Shown here piece by piece: positions 1-11,168 of a stretch of 64,000 nucleotides of DNA (within the stretch, counting starts at the first letter, position 1; the number at the start of each line of letters is the position of its first letter). A model generated the notes under the pieces. The model was given only the letters and a program-made list of their open reading frames with translations, had not been told where the DNA came from and searched no databases. Source of the DNA: Pachyseris speciosa. Taxonomy: Eukaryota > Cnidaria > Anthozoa > Scleractinia > Pachyseridae. The position numbers were made by a program, and so were the translations under genes. Location of the stretch: contig JAEMWC010000003.1 of NCBI GenBank assembly GCA_016490735.1, positions 2,321,501 to 2,385,500 of the forward strand, in the 5' to 3' direction.

Positions 1-39
1 TAATGGTAATGGCTTTATGGTTTCAATCCATGTCGAATG

Positions 40-1410
40 TAGCCTCCCACGCAGTCGTTTTTAGGGGACTCGTATTTCACCTCCTCCCCACTAACCAGGC
101 CCGGCCAAGGGGTTTTGGTATACGGTATCTAGAGCCACTTTAATTCAGGTATATGGTATTTTTATGTTACAATTTGGGTATAAAGTATCTGGTTCTTCCT
201 TAATTTTAGGTATTCGGTATACAGCCGTGAATTAAATGCTTCAAGATATTTTTAGGTATTAATTATCACGCGTTTTACAATTTTAAGGTATATTGGTATC
301 TTATGGGGGGAAAAAACGGGTATATTGGTATCCCACTGCCACCCCCCCCCCCCCCCCCCTGGCCGGGCCTGACTAACGCCTGCTTACCCGAAGCCAACAT
401 TCCTTTCCCGTCGCATAGCCAATCACATTTTACCTACCAAATTCTGGAAGGTTAACCTTGACCCCAGGACGCTTTTCGCGGGATAGTTCAACATAGCGGA
501 GACAAGCTTAGCTTGAGCAAGCTTTGATCACCGTGTGCTCTACGTTCAAAATTTCCTGTTTAAATGCATATCAGCTGGCTTTAATTTAAGAATTTGTGAA
601 AGGAAATAGCGATAATATTTCCGTCAATAAATATACAGGCTAGTTACGGAAAGACGCTTATTTCAGTATCATGCAAGCTTCGCCTTCAATCTTCGATTTC
701 CTCGCCGCTTGTCATGTTGTAGCTGTTGTGTCACTTCTCGTGAATTTGATGAAGGGCCAAGTCAGTTATTTAAGAGGTATAGGCGTATCTTCGGGTTGTT
801 CTGAGTGATTTGGAGGAAGGAAACTTTGCCATCGGTAGACCATAGCGCGCAGTGGATCGAGCGAGCTGCTAGGTAACAAGCTGCATAATTTTGCAGTCCG
901 CATCTCGTGAACTGAAGAAAAAGCTACTAGTTGGCGCAGTCTATGCCATCGGTGTTTGATAACTTCTGACTGTTTCTCCAGGACGTTTTGGGATCGCTGC
1001 GTGGGCGAATTTCATTTGATTTAATGCAAGACCATGAGAGATCGAGCTTTGTTGTTGTACCATGTGTGATAATTTCACGTCGGTTTACTCTATGTTTGAT
1101 CGACTGATAAATGCTTCAGATTTCTAACTTGGTCGCCTCTAGATTCTTATTTGCTTTAGTCTCTTGTAACACATCGTATTACTAAAAAACAAATCGGCTC
1201 CAGCGCTTTGATACATTTACAAATTCGCGAGAGTAAGAAGCACGCATAAGGATTAATTTTACTTGTCATCGCTAGACAGTTACTCGATCGTGATTGGCTA
1301 GGATGCCCGCGAGTCAAACAGTGGGAAAGGAATGTTGGCTTCGGGTAAGCAGGCGTTAGTGGGGAGGAGGTGAAATACGACTCCCCTAAAAACGACTGCG
1401 TGGGAGGCTA
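40..1410. mobile_element. Non-autonomous TIR transposon, 9-bp TSD
   Basis: The ends are inverted repeats of about 90 bp starting TAGCCTCCCACGCAGTCG on the left (40-95 plus 378-411) and matching the reverse complement of 1322-1410. Direct repeats TGTCGAATG flank it at 31-39 and 1411-1419, a perfect 9-bp target duplication. Nine-base duplications fit Mutator-like elements. The 0.9-kb interior has no long ORF. The left TIR is interrupted by a second element at 96-371. Confidence 0.8.
96..371. mobile_element. 276-bp MITE nested in the left TIR
   Basis: It begins CAGGCCCGGCCAAGGGG and ends with the inverse, CCCCCTGGCCGGGCCTG, flanked by the 6-bp repeat ACTAAC (90-95 and 372-377). Removing it restores the left TIR of the host element, which confirms the boundaries. 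The interior is AT-rich with repeated GGTATA/GGTAT motifs and a C homopolymer near 340-360. Confidence 0.75.
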
Positions 1411-1412
1411 TG

Positions 1413-1610
1413 TCGAATGTTAAGACCGGTGATTTAGTGCTTGTGGTTGACTGTGGAACTCCTAGGGGCTCCTAACCTCTTGGCAAAAATGTGAGAGTTT
1501 TCTCTGGCCATGACAATGTTGTGAGATCAGCCGAAGTTAAAACCAAGTTTGGTTTGATGAAGCGCCCTGTTGCAAAACTAGCCCTCCTAGAGGAGTGTTT
1601 GACTATTTAA
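1413..1610 (+). pseudogene. BEL/Pao retrotransposon Pol C-terminus, relic
   Basis: One frame reads as the C-terminal domain that follows integrase in BEL/Pao Pol proteins, with blocks TGDLVLVVDCGTPRG, PLGKNVRVFSG, VVRSAEVKT and MKRPVAKLALLEE. An in-frame TAA at 1473-1475 interrupts it where the family usually has a tryptophan codon, so the copy is dead. Bases 1-39 are the upstream continuation; the element at 40-1410 splits the reading frame and repeats the 9 bases TGTCGAATG on both sides. After the reading frame a purine-rich stretch (AGAGGGAAGA) is followed at 1634 by TGTTACCGCC, a plausible polypurine tract and 3' LTR start, but the far LTR end was not found. The family assignment is by motif recall; the stop and insertion are seen directly. 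Confidence 0.6.
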
Positions 1611-2078
1611 CTCGGCCGAACACAGAGGGAAGATGTTACCGCCAGAGAACCATTAGACTTTAGTTTGATTTCATTTGTTTACGCTTTGATGACATTTCGT
1701 CTAGTTTGGACATGACGTTTGTAGTCTATTCAAACCCAGAAGCTATGAAAGTGAATGTACTTCGCACTTTGACTAAAGGCAGTGTTTTGAATCAATTTAT
1801 GAAGTTGATTTGTTATTAGGCTCCAATGTGTAAAGTATTTTATGAATATTATAGTAGCGAACTTGCTTGGCTGAAAAAAATCCCAAGAAAATTGAACTCG
1901 TGATGTCCCACAACATAACAATTGTGCCAGAAATGCACGAGCACCTGTATTCCAAGACGAGCGGCATAACTTGCTAAAACTTCGGGCAGAGTAACCTCCC
2001 GACCGCCTTTCAAATTCAAACTGTTATTAATTATTCACCGAAGTTAAGAAAGACCTTCATGAAACTTCGCACTTTGAC

Positions 2079-2089
2079 AAAAAAAAAAA

Positions 2090-2118
<29 letters not shown>
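2079..2118. repeat. Poly-A followed by (ACA)n microsatellite
   Basis: A run of A is followed by about nine ACA units. Confidence 0.9.
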
Positions 2119-2120
<2 letters not shown>

Positions 2121-4011
2121 TTTTGAATCGATTTATGTAGTTGATTAGTTAGTTAGTTACTCTCCGCTATGTGAAGATTTAACGCTCACCGACAAAGAAG
2201 GGCATTTAGTGCGATTAAATGATCTTAGAGTCAAAATTAGACCCATTCTGGGACTTGAAAACTCGCCACGAATGGTACAAAATTCTGGCATCGTATCTGA
2301 CGTGGGAATATTAGCTTACAAGGAACATATTTCAAAATACGAATATTTTCTTTGTTTTTTAAAACCATAAACGAGCCTTTTTGAAAACTCGTAACTTGTT
2401 TTGTACTCAGATGATTGAAAAGGAAATTGTTGTCCTTTAAAAGCTTAGGACTCATAGATGCTTTTAAAGTGTCCAGTTTACAGAAGTTCTTGAGAGACGA
2501 CCTGCCAAGAGAGGGATGGGGTGAAGCACACTTGAAACAGCCATAGTTTGATTAAAACCCAAAAGAAGGAAAACATTGAATTAAAACGTGAACGAAGTAA
2601 CTGATCTAAACACTGAAGGAAAAATAAGTACGATGCTACAAAAACGAGTACCGCGTTGCTTAACTGGTACTGACACTAGGACATATATTCGTTGCCAAAC
2701 TTGACAAGTTTGTTATTTTAGCTTCAACAAAATCATGCAACACATAATAATTGTGTTCGCCGCATTGGTAATGTCTGAAAAGATCTAAAATTGACATATA
2801 TTTTGCAACTCGGGGTATTTGAAAAAATTATTAATCGGTGTCCTTAAAATGCTTAGGGCTTATAGATGTTGCACAAGAGAATCGTTTGAGGCGGTTTAAG
2901 GGATCGCTTTAGAGAAGAGCCTGCAAAGCCATAGGGAGAAACATTTGAAACAGCCGTTCTGTAACTAAAACAGCAAAAACGCGACGAAGGAAATCAAGAA
3001 TACGAAGAGGAAAAAGTGCGATTCTACAGATAAGAAAACGCTCTTACCAATTATGTTGCTTAAGGTTTGAGAAATCTACATTTAAAGAAATCTTCCTCTG
3101 TAGTTTGCTATTGCTTAATATCACGTAAACCAGGAAGACGATAAGAGAAGAAGACAGTTATAGTTAATGTAAAAGACAATGGTACAGCTGTATGTAAACT
3201 ATACCACTTGAGACGGTGCTAATTGAAAGCATCATAACTTAAGCAAGTCCATACTTGTACTTATAATTCAAAGTCTGTTTAGATAAGCTAGGCCGACAAT
3301 CAGACTCCATTAAGGCGGTCGCGGAGGTAGCGAACATACTAGGCTGAAAACATCCAGTGAAAATTGTACTCGTGAAGCCCCACAACATAAAAATAGTGCC
3401 TGAAATGCACGATCACCTGTATCTCAAGACAAGCATAACTTACTATCAAAGAATTGATTCTGCCAAAACACAATTGAAAGACAGCACGGTATCAACTAAC
3501 GCTTTTCATTCAATTGTTTTTATTTTGTTTTTCATGTTACCGCGTTACCACCAATAGCATAGCTCCATCTTCTGTATATAAACCATACATAACCCACATT
3601 TCCACTATTTTCAACGAAGTCATCTTCTGACTACAGCTATTCCATATTTAACAAGTCCCATACGTATAACTCAAAATCTTGTTAGATAAATTAGGGCGAC
3701 AATCAATTATTTTTATTTTTGTTTTTCACGTTACCGCGTTACCACCAATAGCGTAGCTCCATCTCCTGTATATAAACCATACACAACCCACATTTCCACT
3801 TAAGGAAGTCCCATACTTCGTTGAAAATAGTAAATGTTTGTCACTGACTTGTTATCTTTAGGCGGTTCGTTAAGGAACAGGACAACGATGAGAGAAGACA
3901 ATTCTGTTCCCCCCCCAAAAAGTTATAAAGCGGTATGTCAATATTTCACTTTAAACTGTGCCGATAATAAAAAGCGTCATAACTATCTTGAAAATTCGAA
4001 GTCCGATTAGA

Positions 4012-4623
4012 TAAATACCAACCCTTTGCTGGATCGATACTCCCACAGTTTCTCGTTTGTTTCCTTAAAGAAGTTATGATCCCTGTTTTAACGTATATGG
4101 TTACCTAGCAACAGTACAGCTTCTTAAATTTACACCCTTTAAATTTTGGCTTTATGTGCCTATAACTCTAAAAGGAGTCGGATGACTCCCATTTTTGGTT
4201 ATTGAATTGCAATCAGCATATGAAGATTCATCTTTCTGCAAAGTTTAAAAAAACAATCTGTACCCAAGGCTCAGAGCCACCTTAATTTTAAGATAGATTC
4301 AAGTGGCTCTGAAACCCATGTACAGACGTTTTTAAGGCTTTGCAGAAAGATGAATCTTCATATGCTGATTCCCATTTAATAGCAAAAAAATTGGGGTCAT
4401 CAGACACGTCTTTGAGGCTCATAAAGCTAAAATTAAGTTTGCTTGTAAGAGGCTGTAGTGTTGCTTAGGCAACGTTATATGTCAAAATATTGATCACAAG
4501 TTGTTGACGAATAATTGGGAATTTTTTTGATACCATGTTCGAGGAAACATACGAAAAATTGTGTAGTATCGATCCATCAAAGAGTTGGTGTTTAAAAATA
4601 GCGAAACCATTTTGAGCCACCTT
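4012..4623. mobile_element. Foldback (long inverted repeat) element, copy 1
   Basis: The left arm (about 4012-4270) is repeated in inverted orientation in the right arm (about 4330-4623). Both arms contain GATCGATACT, TTTGGCTTTATG (or its complement) and ATGAATCTTCATATGCTGAT. The two arms nearly meet in the middle, as in foldback transposons. A second full copy lies at 61117-61755 and a half copy at 7935-8145. No coding potential was seen. Confidence 0.65.
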
Positions 4624-5129
4624 AATGTATCAGTCAATTCCATTTTAGACAATCAAATGTCCCACTGTCAGAGCCTAAAAAAGGAAAAATCAAGTGTAAA
4701 TCTATTTCAAATCACTCGTTGCATGAAGCATTTTTGCACGCTACCCGCTCATAATGAACATTTTATTCTCAAATCGCTTACCTTTTTCAAACCAAATTCG
4801 AAAAATTGTGCACTAATTCAAAACCCTTTTCCGATATCTTTTGTTGGCACTCCACACTTTGAACAATGGGTGCGAAGCGGCTCCCGTGGTGAATGAATAA
4901 ATATTTTGGCGCGACAGACGCTCGAAGTCCTTTAGCTGGCGACCGCCGACCAATGTTTAGCCGATAGTCAAATGCCCCACCGAGCGGGACAAATTTCGGA
5001 TCAAATACCCGGGGTATGCCCGGGGGGATGGGCGCTTTTGGAATTGACTGATACTCAATTGATTCTTCCTATCTCAACCGTGAAGTTTTAAAGAGATGGG
5101 ATTGAAACATGTCATAAAATAAAACAATG

Positions 5130-6880
5130 CAAAAATTGGAGGTATTTAACCTACGAATATTTTATAATACAAGGGATATATTTCTAAATGCGAATAATTT
5201 ATTTTTATTTTTTTCAAAACCATGAACAAACATTTGTGGCGTGAGCATCCGTTTCATTGTTGTGGGCGTCATTCTTTTTAGGCCGAAAAATTATTGAAAG
5301 AGTTTTTTTCTTGAAATCGAAGAAACCTTTCAAATACCAACTTAAGATTTGTAAAGAATGAAGAAAATACATTTATATCCTCGCTCCCGTCCTTTTGGAG
5401 CCTGTGTTAGCCTAAGATCACCGATACGATTCATCTTTTCTTCGAAAATTTGTTGAAACGTTCCACTAAAGCGTTCTCGGAAGTCTTAAAACGACAAAGT
5501 AGTTTATGAATATCATAGAAAATGTAATTACAGAAGTAGCGAACTTACTTGGCTGAGAAAATCCAAGGAAAATTGTACTCGTGAAGCCGCACAGCAAAAT
5601 AATTGTGCTTGAGATGCCCCATCACCTGTATCCCAAGACGAGCGGCATAAGTATCTAATACTGCGGGCAGAGTAACTGACCGAACGCCTTTCAAATGCAA
5701 ACTGTTATTAATAACTCACCGAATTTAAACAAGATCTCCATGAAACTTCGCACTTTGACTAAAAACAGTGTTTTGAATCAATTTATAAAGCTGATTTGTT
5801 ATTTAGTCTCCACTAGCTGAACATTTAACGCTCAGCGACAAAGAAGGGCATTTAGTGCGGCTAAATGATCTTGTAGTGAAAATTAGACCAATTCTGGGAC
5901 TTAAAAGTTCGCCACGAATGGTACAAAATTGTGACATCGTATTTAACCTGCGAATATTTTACAATACAAGCGACATATCTCGAAATGCGAACAATTTGTG
6001 TTTTTTTTTATTTTTTAAACCATGAACAAACGTTTGTGGAGTGAGCATCCATTTCATTGTATGGGGCTTCATTCTTTTTAACCCGAAAAATTATTGAAGC
6101 AATTTTTTCTTGAAATCGAAGAAACCATTTGAATACCAACTTTAGATTTGTAAAGAGTTACAAAAAATATATTTATATCCTCGCTGCCGTCCTTTTGAAG
6201 CCAGTGTTAGCCTACGCTCACCAATACGATTCATCTTTTCTTCGAAAATTTATTGAAACATTCTACTAAGGCGTTCTCGGCAGTCTTGAAACGACAAAGT
6301 ATTTTGTGAATATCATAAAAACAATTGTGACTACACAAGTAGCGAACTTACTTGGCTGAAAAATAATCCAAGAAAAATTGAATTGATGATGCCCCACAAC
6401 ATAACAATTGTGCCAGAAATGCACGATCATCTGTATCCCAAAACGAGCGGCATAACTTGCTAAAACGTTTTGAATCAATTTATGAAGTTGATTTGTTAGT
6501 TAGTCGACATCACCATGTGAAAATTTAACGCTCACCGACAAAGAAGGGCATTTAGTGCGGTTAAATGATCTAATAGTCAAAGTTAGACCCATTATGGGTT
6601 CTGTAACTAAAACGCGACGAAGGGAATCAAGAATACAAAGAAGAAAATGTGCGATGCTACAAAATGAAAACGCTCTCACCAATTATGTTGCTTAAGAGTT
6701 GAGAAATCTACACTTGAAGAATTCTTCCTCTGTAGTGTGTTATTGCTTAATATCACGTAAAACAGGAAGACGATAAGAGAAGACAGCTGTGTCATAATGG
6801 AAAATAAATGGTAGAACTGTATGTAAATATATCACTTGAGACGGTGCTAATTAAAAGCATCATAGCTTAAGCAAGTACCA
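5130..6880. repeat. Segmental duplication, unit 1
   Basis: Matches 8560-10170 in the same orientation and order, including the poly-T/AACCATGAACAAAC block, the TCGCTCCCGTCCTTTTG block, the marker GGCTGA block and the GCGACGAAGGGAATCAAG block. The offset is about 3.3-3.4 kb and varies because of indels; for example 6270-6480 has no full counterpart. No gene inside. Confidence 0.65.
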
Positions 6881-7934
6881 TACTATGTCTTATAACTCAT
6901 TCTTTTTAGATAAACTAGGGTGACAATCAGACTCCATTAATGTGGCCGCTGAGGTAGCGAACTTATTTGGCTGAGAACATCCAAGGAAATTTGTACTCGT
7001 GAAGCCCCACTACATAAAAATTGTGCCTGAAATGCGCGATCACCTGTTTCTCAAGACAAGCATTTTCATTCAATTATTTTTATTTCTGCTTTTCACGTTA
7101 CCGCGTTACCACCAACAGCGTAGCTCCATCTTCTGTATATAAACCATACACAACCCACAATTCCACTTAAGCAAGTCCCATACTTATAACTCAAAATCTA
7201 GTTAGATAAATAAGGGCGACAATTGGACTTTAAAGAGAGTAAAGAGTGTCAGGGACGCGGTCGAGAATAGGTATGATACAGCTTTGGTGCCAATGCGTTT
7301 ACTGAATTTGGTGCTATTGAGGGGGTCATAATTTATTAAAGCACCGATGTTTTCGAGAGTTATAAACAGGAAGACGATGAGAGAAGAAGACAATTCTGTC
7401 CCCCGCCCCCCAAAAAAGGAAATCATAAAGCGGTATGTACATATCCACTTTAGACTATGCCAATAATAAAAGCGTCGTAACTATCTTGGAAAGTCCGATT
7501 AGATATATTTCTGTGTCCTAATGACTGGGTGAAATTTCTCGTCAAACTGTCTGTAAACAGACTAAACAGCGTCAGGCATGTTTGCAGAAATCATTATGAA
7601 CTAGCTCTTTTTTTAGGTAAAATGTGTTCCCAGAAGGTGGTGCTATAAAAGGCTGGGTTCATAATTTACTAAAGACCGTTTTAATGAGTTAGCTTGGAAA
7701 CTCGAAGTCCGATTAGATAAAATTCTGCGTCCTAATTATTGGGTTAAATTTCACGTCAATCTGTCTGTAAACAGACTAAACAGCGCCAGGCATGTTTCCA
7801 AAAATCATTATGAACTAGCTGTTTGTTTGTTTGTTTTTTTTTTTTGGAGGCAAAATGTGTTTCCTGAAGGCGGTGCTACAAAAGGCCGGGTTCATAATTT
7901 ACCGTAGACCGCTTTCACGAGTTATCCATCTTTG

Positions 7935-8145
7935 AGTTAAAGGTTCATAAAGCCAAAATTAAGTGTGTTTCTAAGAGCTGTACTGTTGCTATGGTAACGT
8001 TATATGTCAAAATATAGATCAGAACTTGTTGATAAATAATTGGGAAGTTGGTTGATACCATGTTCAAGAAAACAAACGAAATACTGTGTAGTATCGATCA
8101 ATCCAAGAGTTGGTGTTTAAAAATAGCGAAACCATTTTGAGCCAT
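7935..8145. repeat. Half copy of the foldback element
   Basis: Corresponds to the right arm of 4012-4623, from CATAAAGCCAAAATTAAG through GGTTGATACCATGTTC to CCATTTTGAGCCA. The left arm is absent. Confidence 0.6.
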
Positions 8146-8559
8146 CTGAAATCTAAAATTGATCCATCCTATCTCAACTGCGTAGTTTTAAAGAGATTGG
8201 ATTTAAACAAATTATAAAAAAAAAAAACAATGCAAAAATTGGAAGTAATCATTAAGACACGAAAAAGTGCGGGCAGAGTGAATTCTCGCACATCATCCAT
8301 TTATTATATTATTGTCAAATTCAAATTGATATTAGTAATTTATCGATTTTAAGGAAGATCTCAATGAAACATCGCGCTTTGACTAAAAACAGTGTTGTGA
8401 ATCTATTCATGAAGCTGATTTTTTATTTCGTCTCCACTATGTGCAAATTTAACGCTTACCGAAAAAGCAGGGCATGTAGGGCAGCTAAGTGATCTGAGAG
8501 TCAAGATTAGAACCATATTCTGGGACTTCAAATTGCCACGATTGTTAAATAAATTGTGA

Positions 8560-10170
8560 CATCGTATTTAAGCTGCAAATAGTTTACCATACAAGGGATA
8601 TATTTCTAAATGCGAATAATTTACGATGTTTTTGTTTTTGTTTTTTAGAAAACCATGAACAAACGTTTGTTTTGAACATACGTTTCATTGTTGTGGGCTT
8701 CATTCTTTATAAGAGGTTTTTTTCTTGAAATCGAAGAAACCTTTCAAATACCAGCTTTAGATTTGTAAAGAGTGAAGAAAATATATTTATATCCTCGCTC
8801 CCGTCCTTTTGGAGCCAGTGTTAGCCTAAGCTCCCCGATACGATTCATCTTTTCTTCAAAAATTTATTGAAACGTTCCACTAAGGCGTTCTCGGAAGTCT
8901 TAAAACGACAAAGTATTTTATGAATATCATAGAAAATGTAATTAAAGAAGTAGCGAACTTACTTGGCTAAAAACTCCAAGGAAAATTGTACTCGTGAAGC
9001 CGCACAGCACAAAAATTGTGCTTGAGATGCCCGATCACCTGTATCCCAAGACGAGCGGCATAAGTATCTAATACTGCGGGCAGAGTAACCGCCCGAACGC
9101 CTTTCAAATTCAGACGGTTATTAATACCTCACCGAATTTAAACAAGATCTCCATGAAACTTCGCACTTTGACTAAAAACAGTGTTTTGAATCAATTTATG
9201 AAGCTGATTTGTTATTTAGTCTCCACTAGCTGAACATTTAACGCTCAGCGACAAAGAAGGGAATTTGGTGCGGCTAAATGTTCTTGTAGTGAAAATCAGA
9301 CCAATTCTGGGACTTAAAAAGTCGCCACGAATGGTACAAAATTGTGACATCGTATTTAACCTGCGAATATTTTACAATAAAAGTGTCATATTTCGAAATG
9401 CGAATAATTTTTTTTTTCAAAACCATGAACAAACGTTTGTGGAGTGAGCATCCATTTCATTGTTGGGGGCTTCATTCTTTTTAACCCGAAAAATTATTGA
9501 AGCAATTTTTTCTTGAAATCGAAGAAACCATTTAAATGCCAACTTTAGATTTGTAAAGATTCACAAAAAATATATTTATTTCCTCGCTGCCGTCCTTTTG
9601 AAGCCAGTGTTAGCCTACGCTCACCAATACGATTCATCTTTTCTTCAAAAATTTATTGAAACATTCTACTAAGAAATTCAAACTGTTATTAATAACTCAC
9701 CGAATTTAAGCAAGGTCTCCATGAAACTTCGCACTTTGAATAAAAACAGTGTTTTGAATCAATTTATGAAGTTGATTTGTTAGTTAGTCATCACTATGTG
9801 AAGATTTAACGCTCACCGATAAAGAAGGGCATTTATTGCGGTTAAATGATCTTATAGTCAAAGTTAGACCCATTCTGGGTTCTTTAACTAAAACGCGACG
9901 AAGGGAATCAAGAATACAAAGAGGGAAATGTGCGATGCTACAAATATGAAAACGCTCTCACCAATTACGTTGCTTAAGGGTTGAGAAATCTACACTTGAA
10001 GAAATCTTCCGCTGTATTGTGTTATTGCTTAATATCACGTAAAACAGGAAGACGATAAGAGAAGACAGTTGTGTCATAATGGAAAATAAATGGTAGAACT
10101 GTATGTAAATATATCACTTGAGACGGTGCTAATTAAAAGCATCATATGGCCGGGTTCATAATTTACTAAA
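8560..10170. repeat. Segmental duplication, unit 2
   Basis: Second copy of 5130-6880, same strand. The 8940-9440 part is especially close to 5530-6010, differing by scattered substitutions and short indels. No gene inside. Confidence 0.65.
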
Positions 10171-10639
10171 GACCGCTCTCATCAGTTATCGTGGAGACTC
10201 GAAGTCTAGAAAAATTAATTGTGTCTTAATATAAAAAAACACAGCTCTTTGTAAATATATTTACTTGATACAGTGCTAATACTGGGGCTTTATCTTGAGA
10301 GACCCCTTTGTATCACTTTTCAAGGAAACTCGCCGCTTGATCAGCTTGGTAAGGGTGTTAATTATTATTCGGACCGGAAGATTCGAGTCTTAAAACGCCA
10401 TCCGTTCTTTTTCTTTGTCGTGTTTCATCCGCAAAGCTCACTTCCGGCGTTTCTGCGGAAGCACTAACGGAACGGCCGCAGCAATTTGCCATGTTGGCCA
10501 AAGATAGCAGGGGTGATAGCAGTGTGCCTTTCTTAAAAGGGAAACACAGCTCTCTAAAACTGTAAATCGAAAGAAAAAGTTCTAAGGCTCACTCGACAGC
10601 TTCAACAGTGAAAATCAGTCAGTTCATCTCACTTCGAGG

Positions 10640-10857
10640 ACAGATTGTAGTTTTGTAGCGGACTGAACTGTGATTGGGTGACAGTGACATTGTTTTGTGC
10701 TACCTCCCTAGAGGGGGTTATATTAATTGTAAGCTCGTGCGTATGTTAGGTCATTGAGAGTTGTACTCGAGAGAAATGATGCGCCATTAAATATTGTTGA
10801 GTTGAGAAGGATAGTTGTGCGCGTTTATCGACCACCAAATTGGTGACCCCGACGTAA
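10640..10857 (+). repeat. Possible LTR remnant with primer-binding-like end
   Basis: The sequence ends CCACCAAATTGGTGACCCCGA. TGGTGACCCCGACGT (10841-10855) has the form of a retroelement primer-binding site just after an LTR end, in the orientation of a 5' LTR. No gag-like reading frame follows, because a MITE begins at 10935 and the rest is anonymous. The LTR start was not identified, so this is tentative. Confidence 0.3.
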
Positions 10858-10934
10858 CTCCTTTCTCCACAACCAAAGTTTTGGAAATCATCCCAATAAT
10901 TGTAGACTTTATTCGAATTGTTTTCACGTTTCTG

Positions 10935-11159
10935 CAATCTCGTACCCAGAGTCCTCAGGCTCTTTGGCCAGCGGTTAGTCGCCAGGAGAGACTCTGGTCA
11001 GGAGCCCATGGGCTCCTGCTCTGGTATATTGTGAAAATATCAATTTTTTTGATTGGCTGGCCACTAACGGCTTTTATTGTTTTACCCCAGATTTTCTGGG
11101 AAAATGGCCGGGCCTCCACCCCCTGACCAAATAGCCCGAGGACTCTGGGTACAAGATTG
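10935..11159. mobile_element. 225-bp MITE with 9-bp TSD
   Basis: Terminal inverted repeats of about 35 bp begin CAATCTCGTACCCAGAGTCC on the left and match the reverse complement of the right end with few differences. The flanks are ACGTTTCTG (10926-10934) and AGGTTTCTG (11160-11168), 8 of 9 identical, suggesting a 9-bp target duplication of Mutator type. A short palindrome, GGAGCCCATGGGCTCC, lies near 11003. Confidence 0.75.
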
Positions 11160-11168
11160 AGGTTTCTG

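Larger units (their letters stand above)
1840..10260. repeat. Field of diverged repeats, no gene
   Basis: This stretch is built from recurring blocks. One marker block (consensus near GGCTGAAAAATCCAAGGAAA followed by TTGTACTCGTGA) occurs near 1869, 3342, 5551, 6354, 6969 and 8964, and again weakly near 12822 and 13213. A second block (near GACAAAGAAGGGCATTTAGTGC) and a third (near CAGGAAGACGATAAGAGAAG) accompany it in several copies. Spacing is irregular, so this is not a simple tandem array. No convincing ORF or transposon protein was seen. It may be decayed copies of one long non-coding element. Confidence 0.6.
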
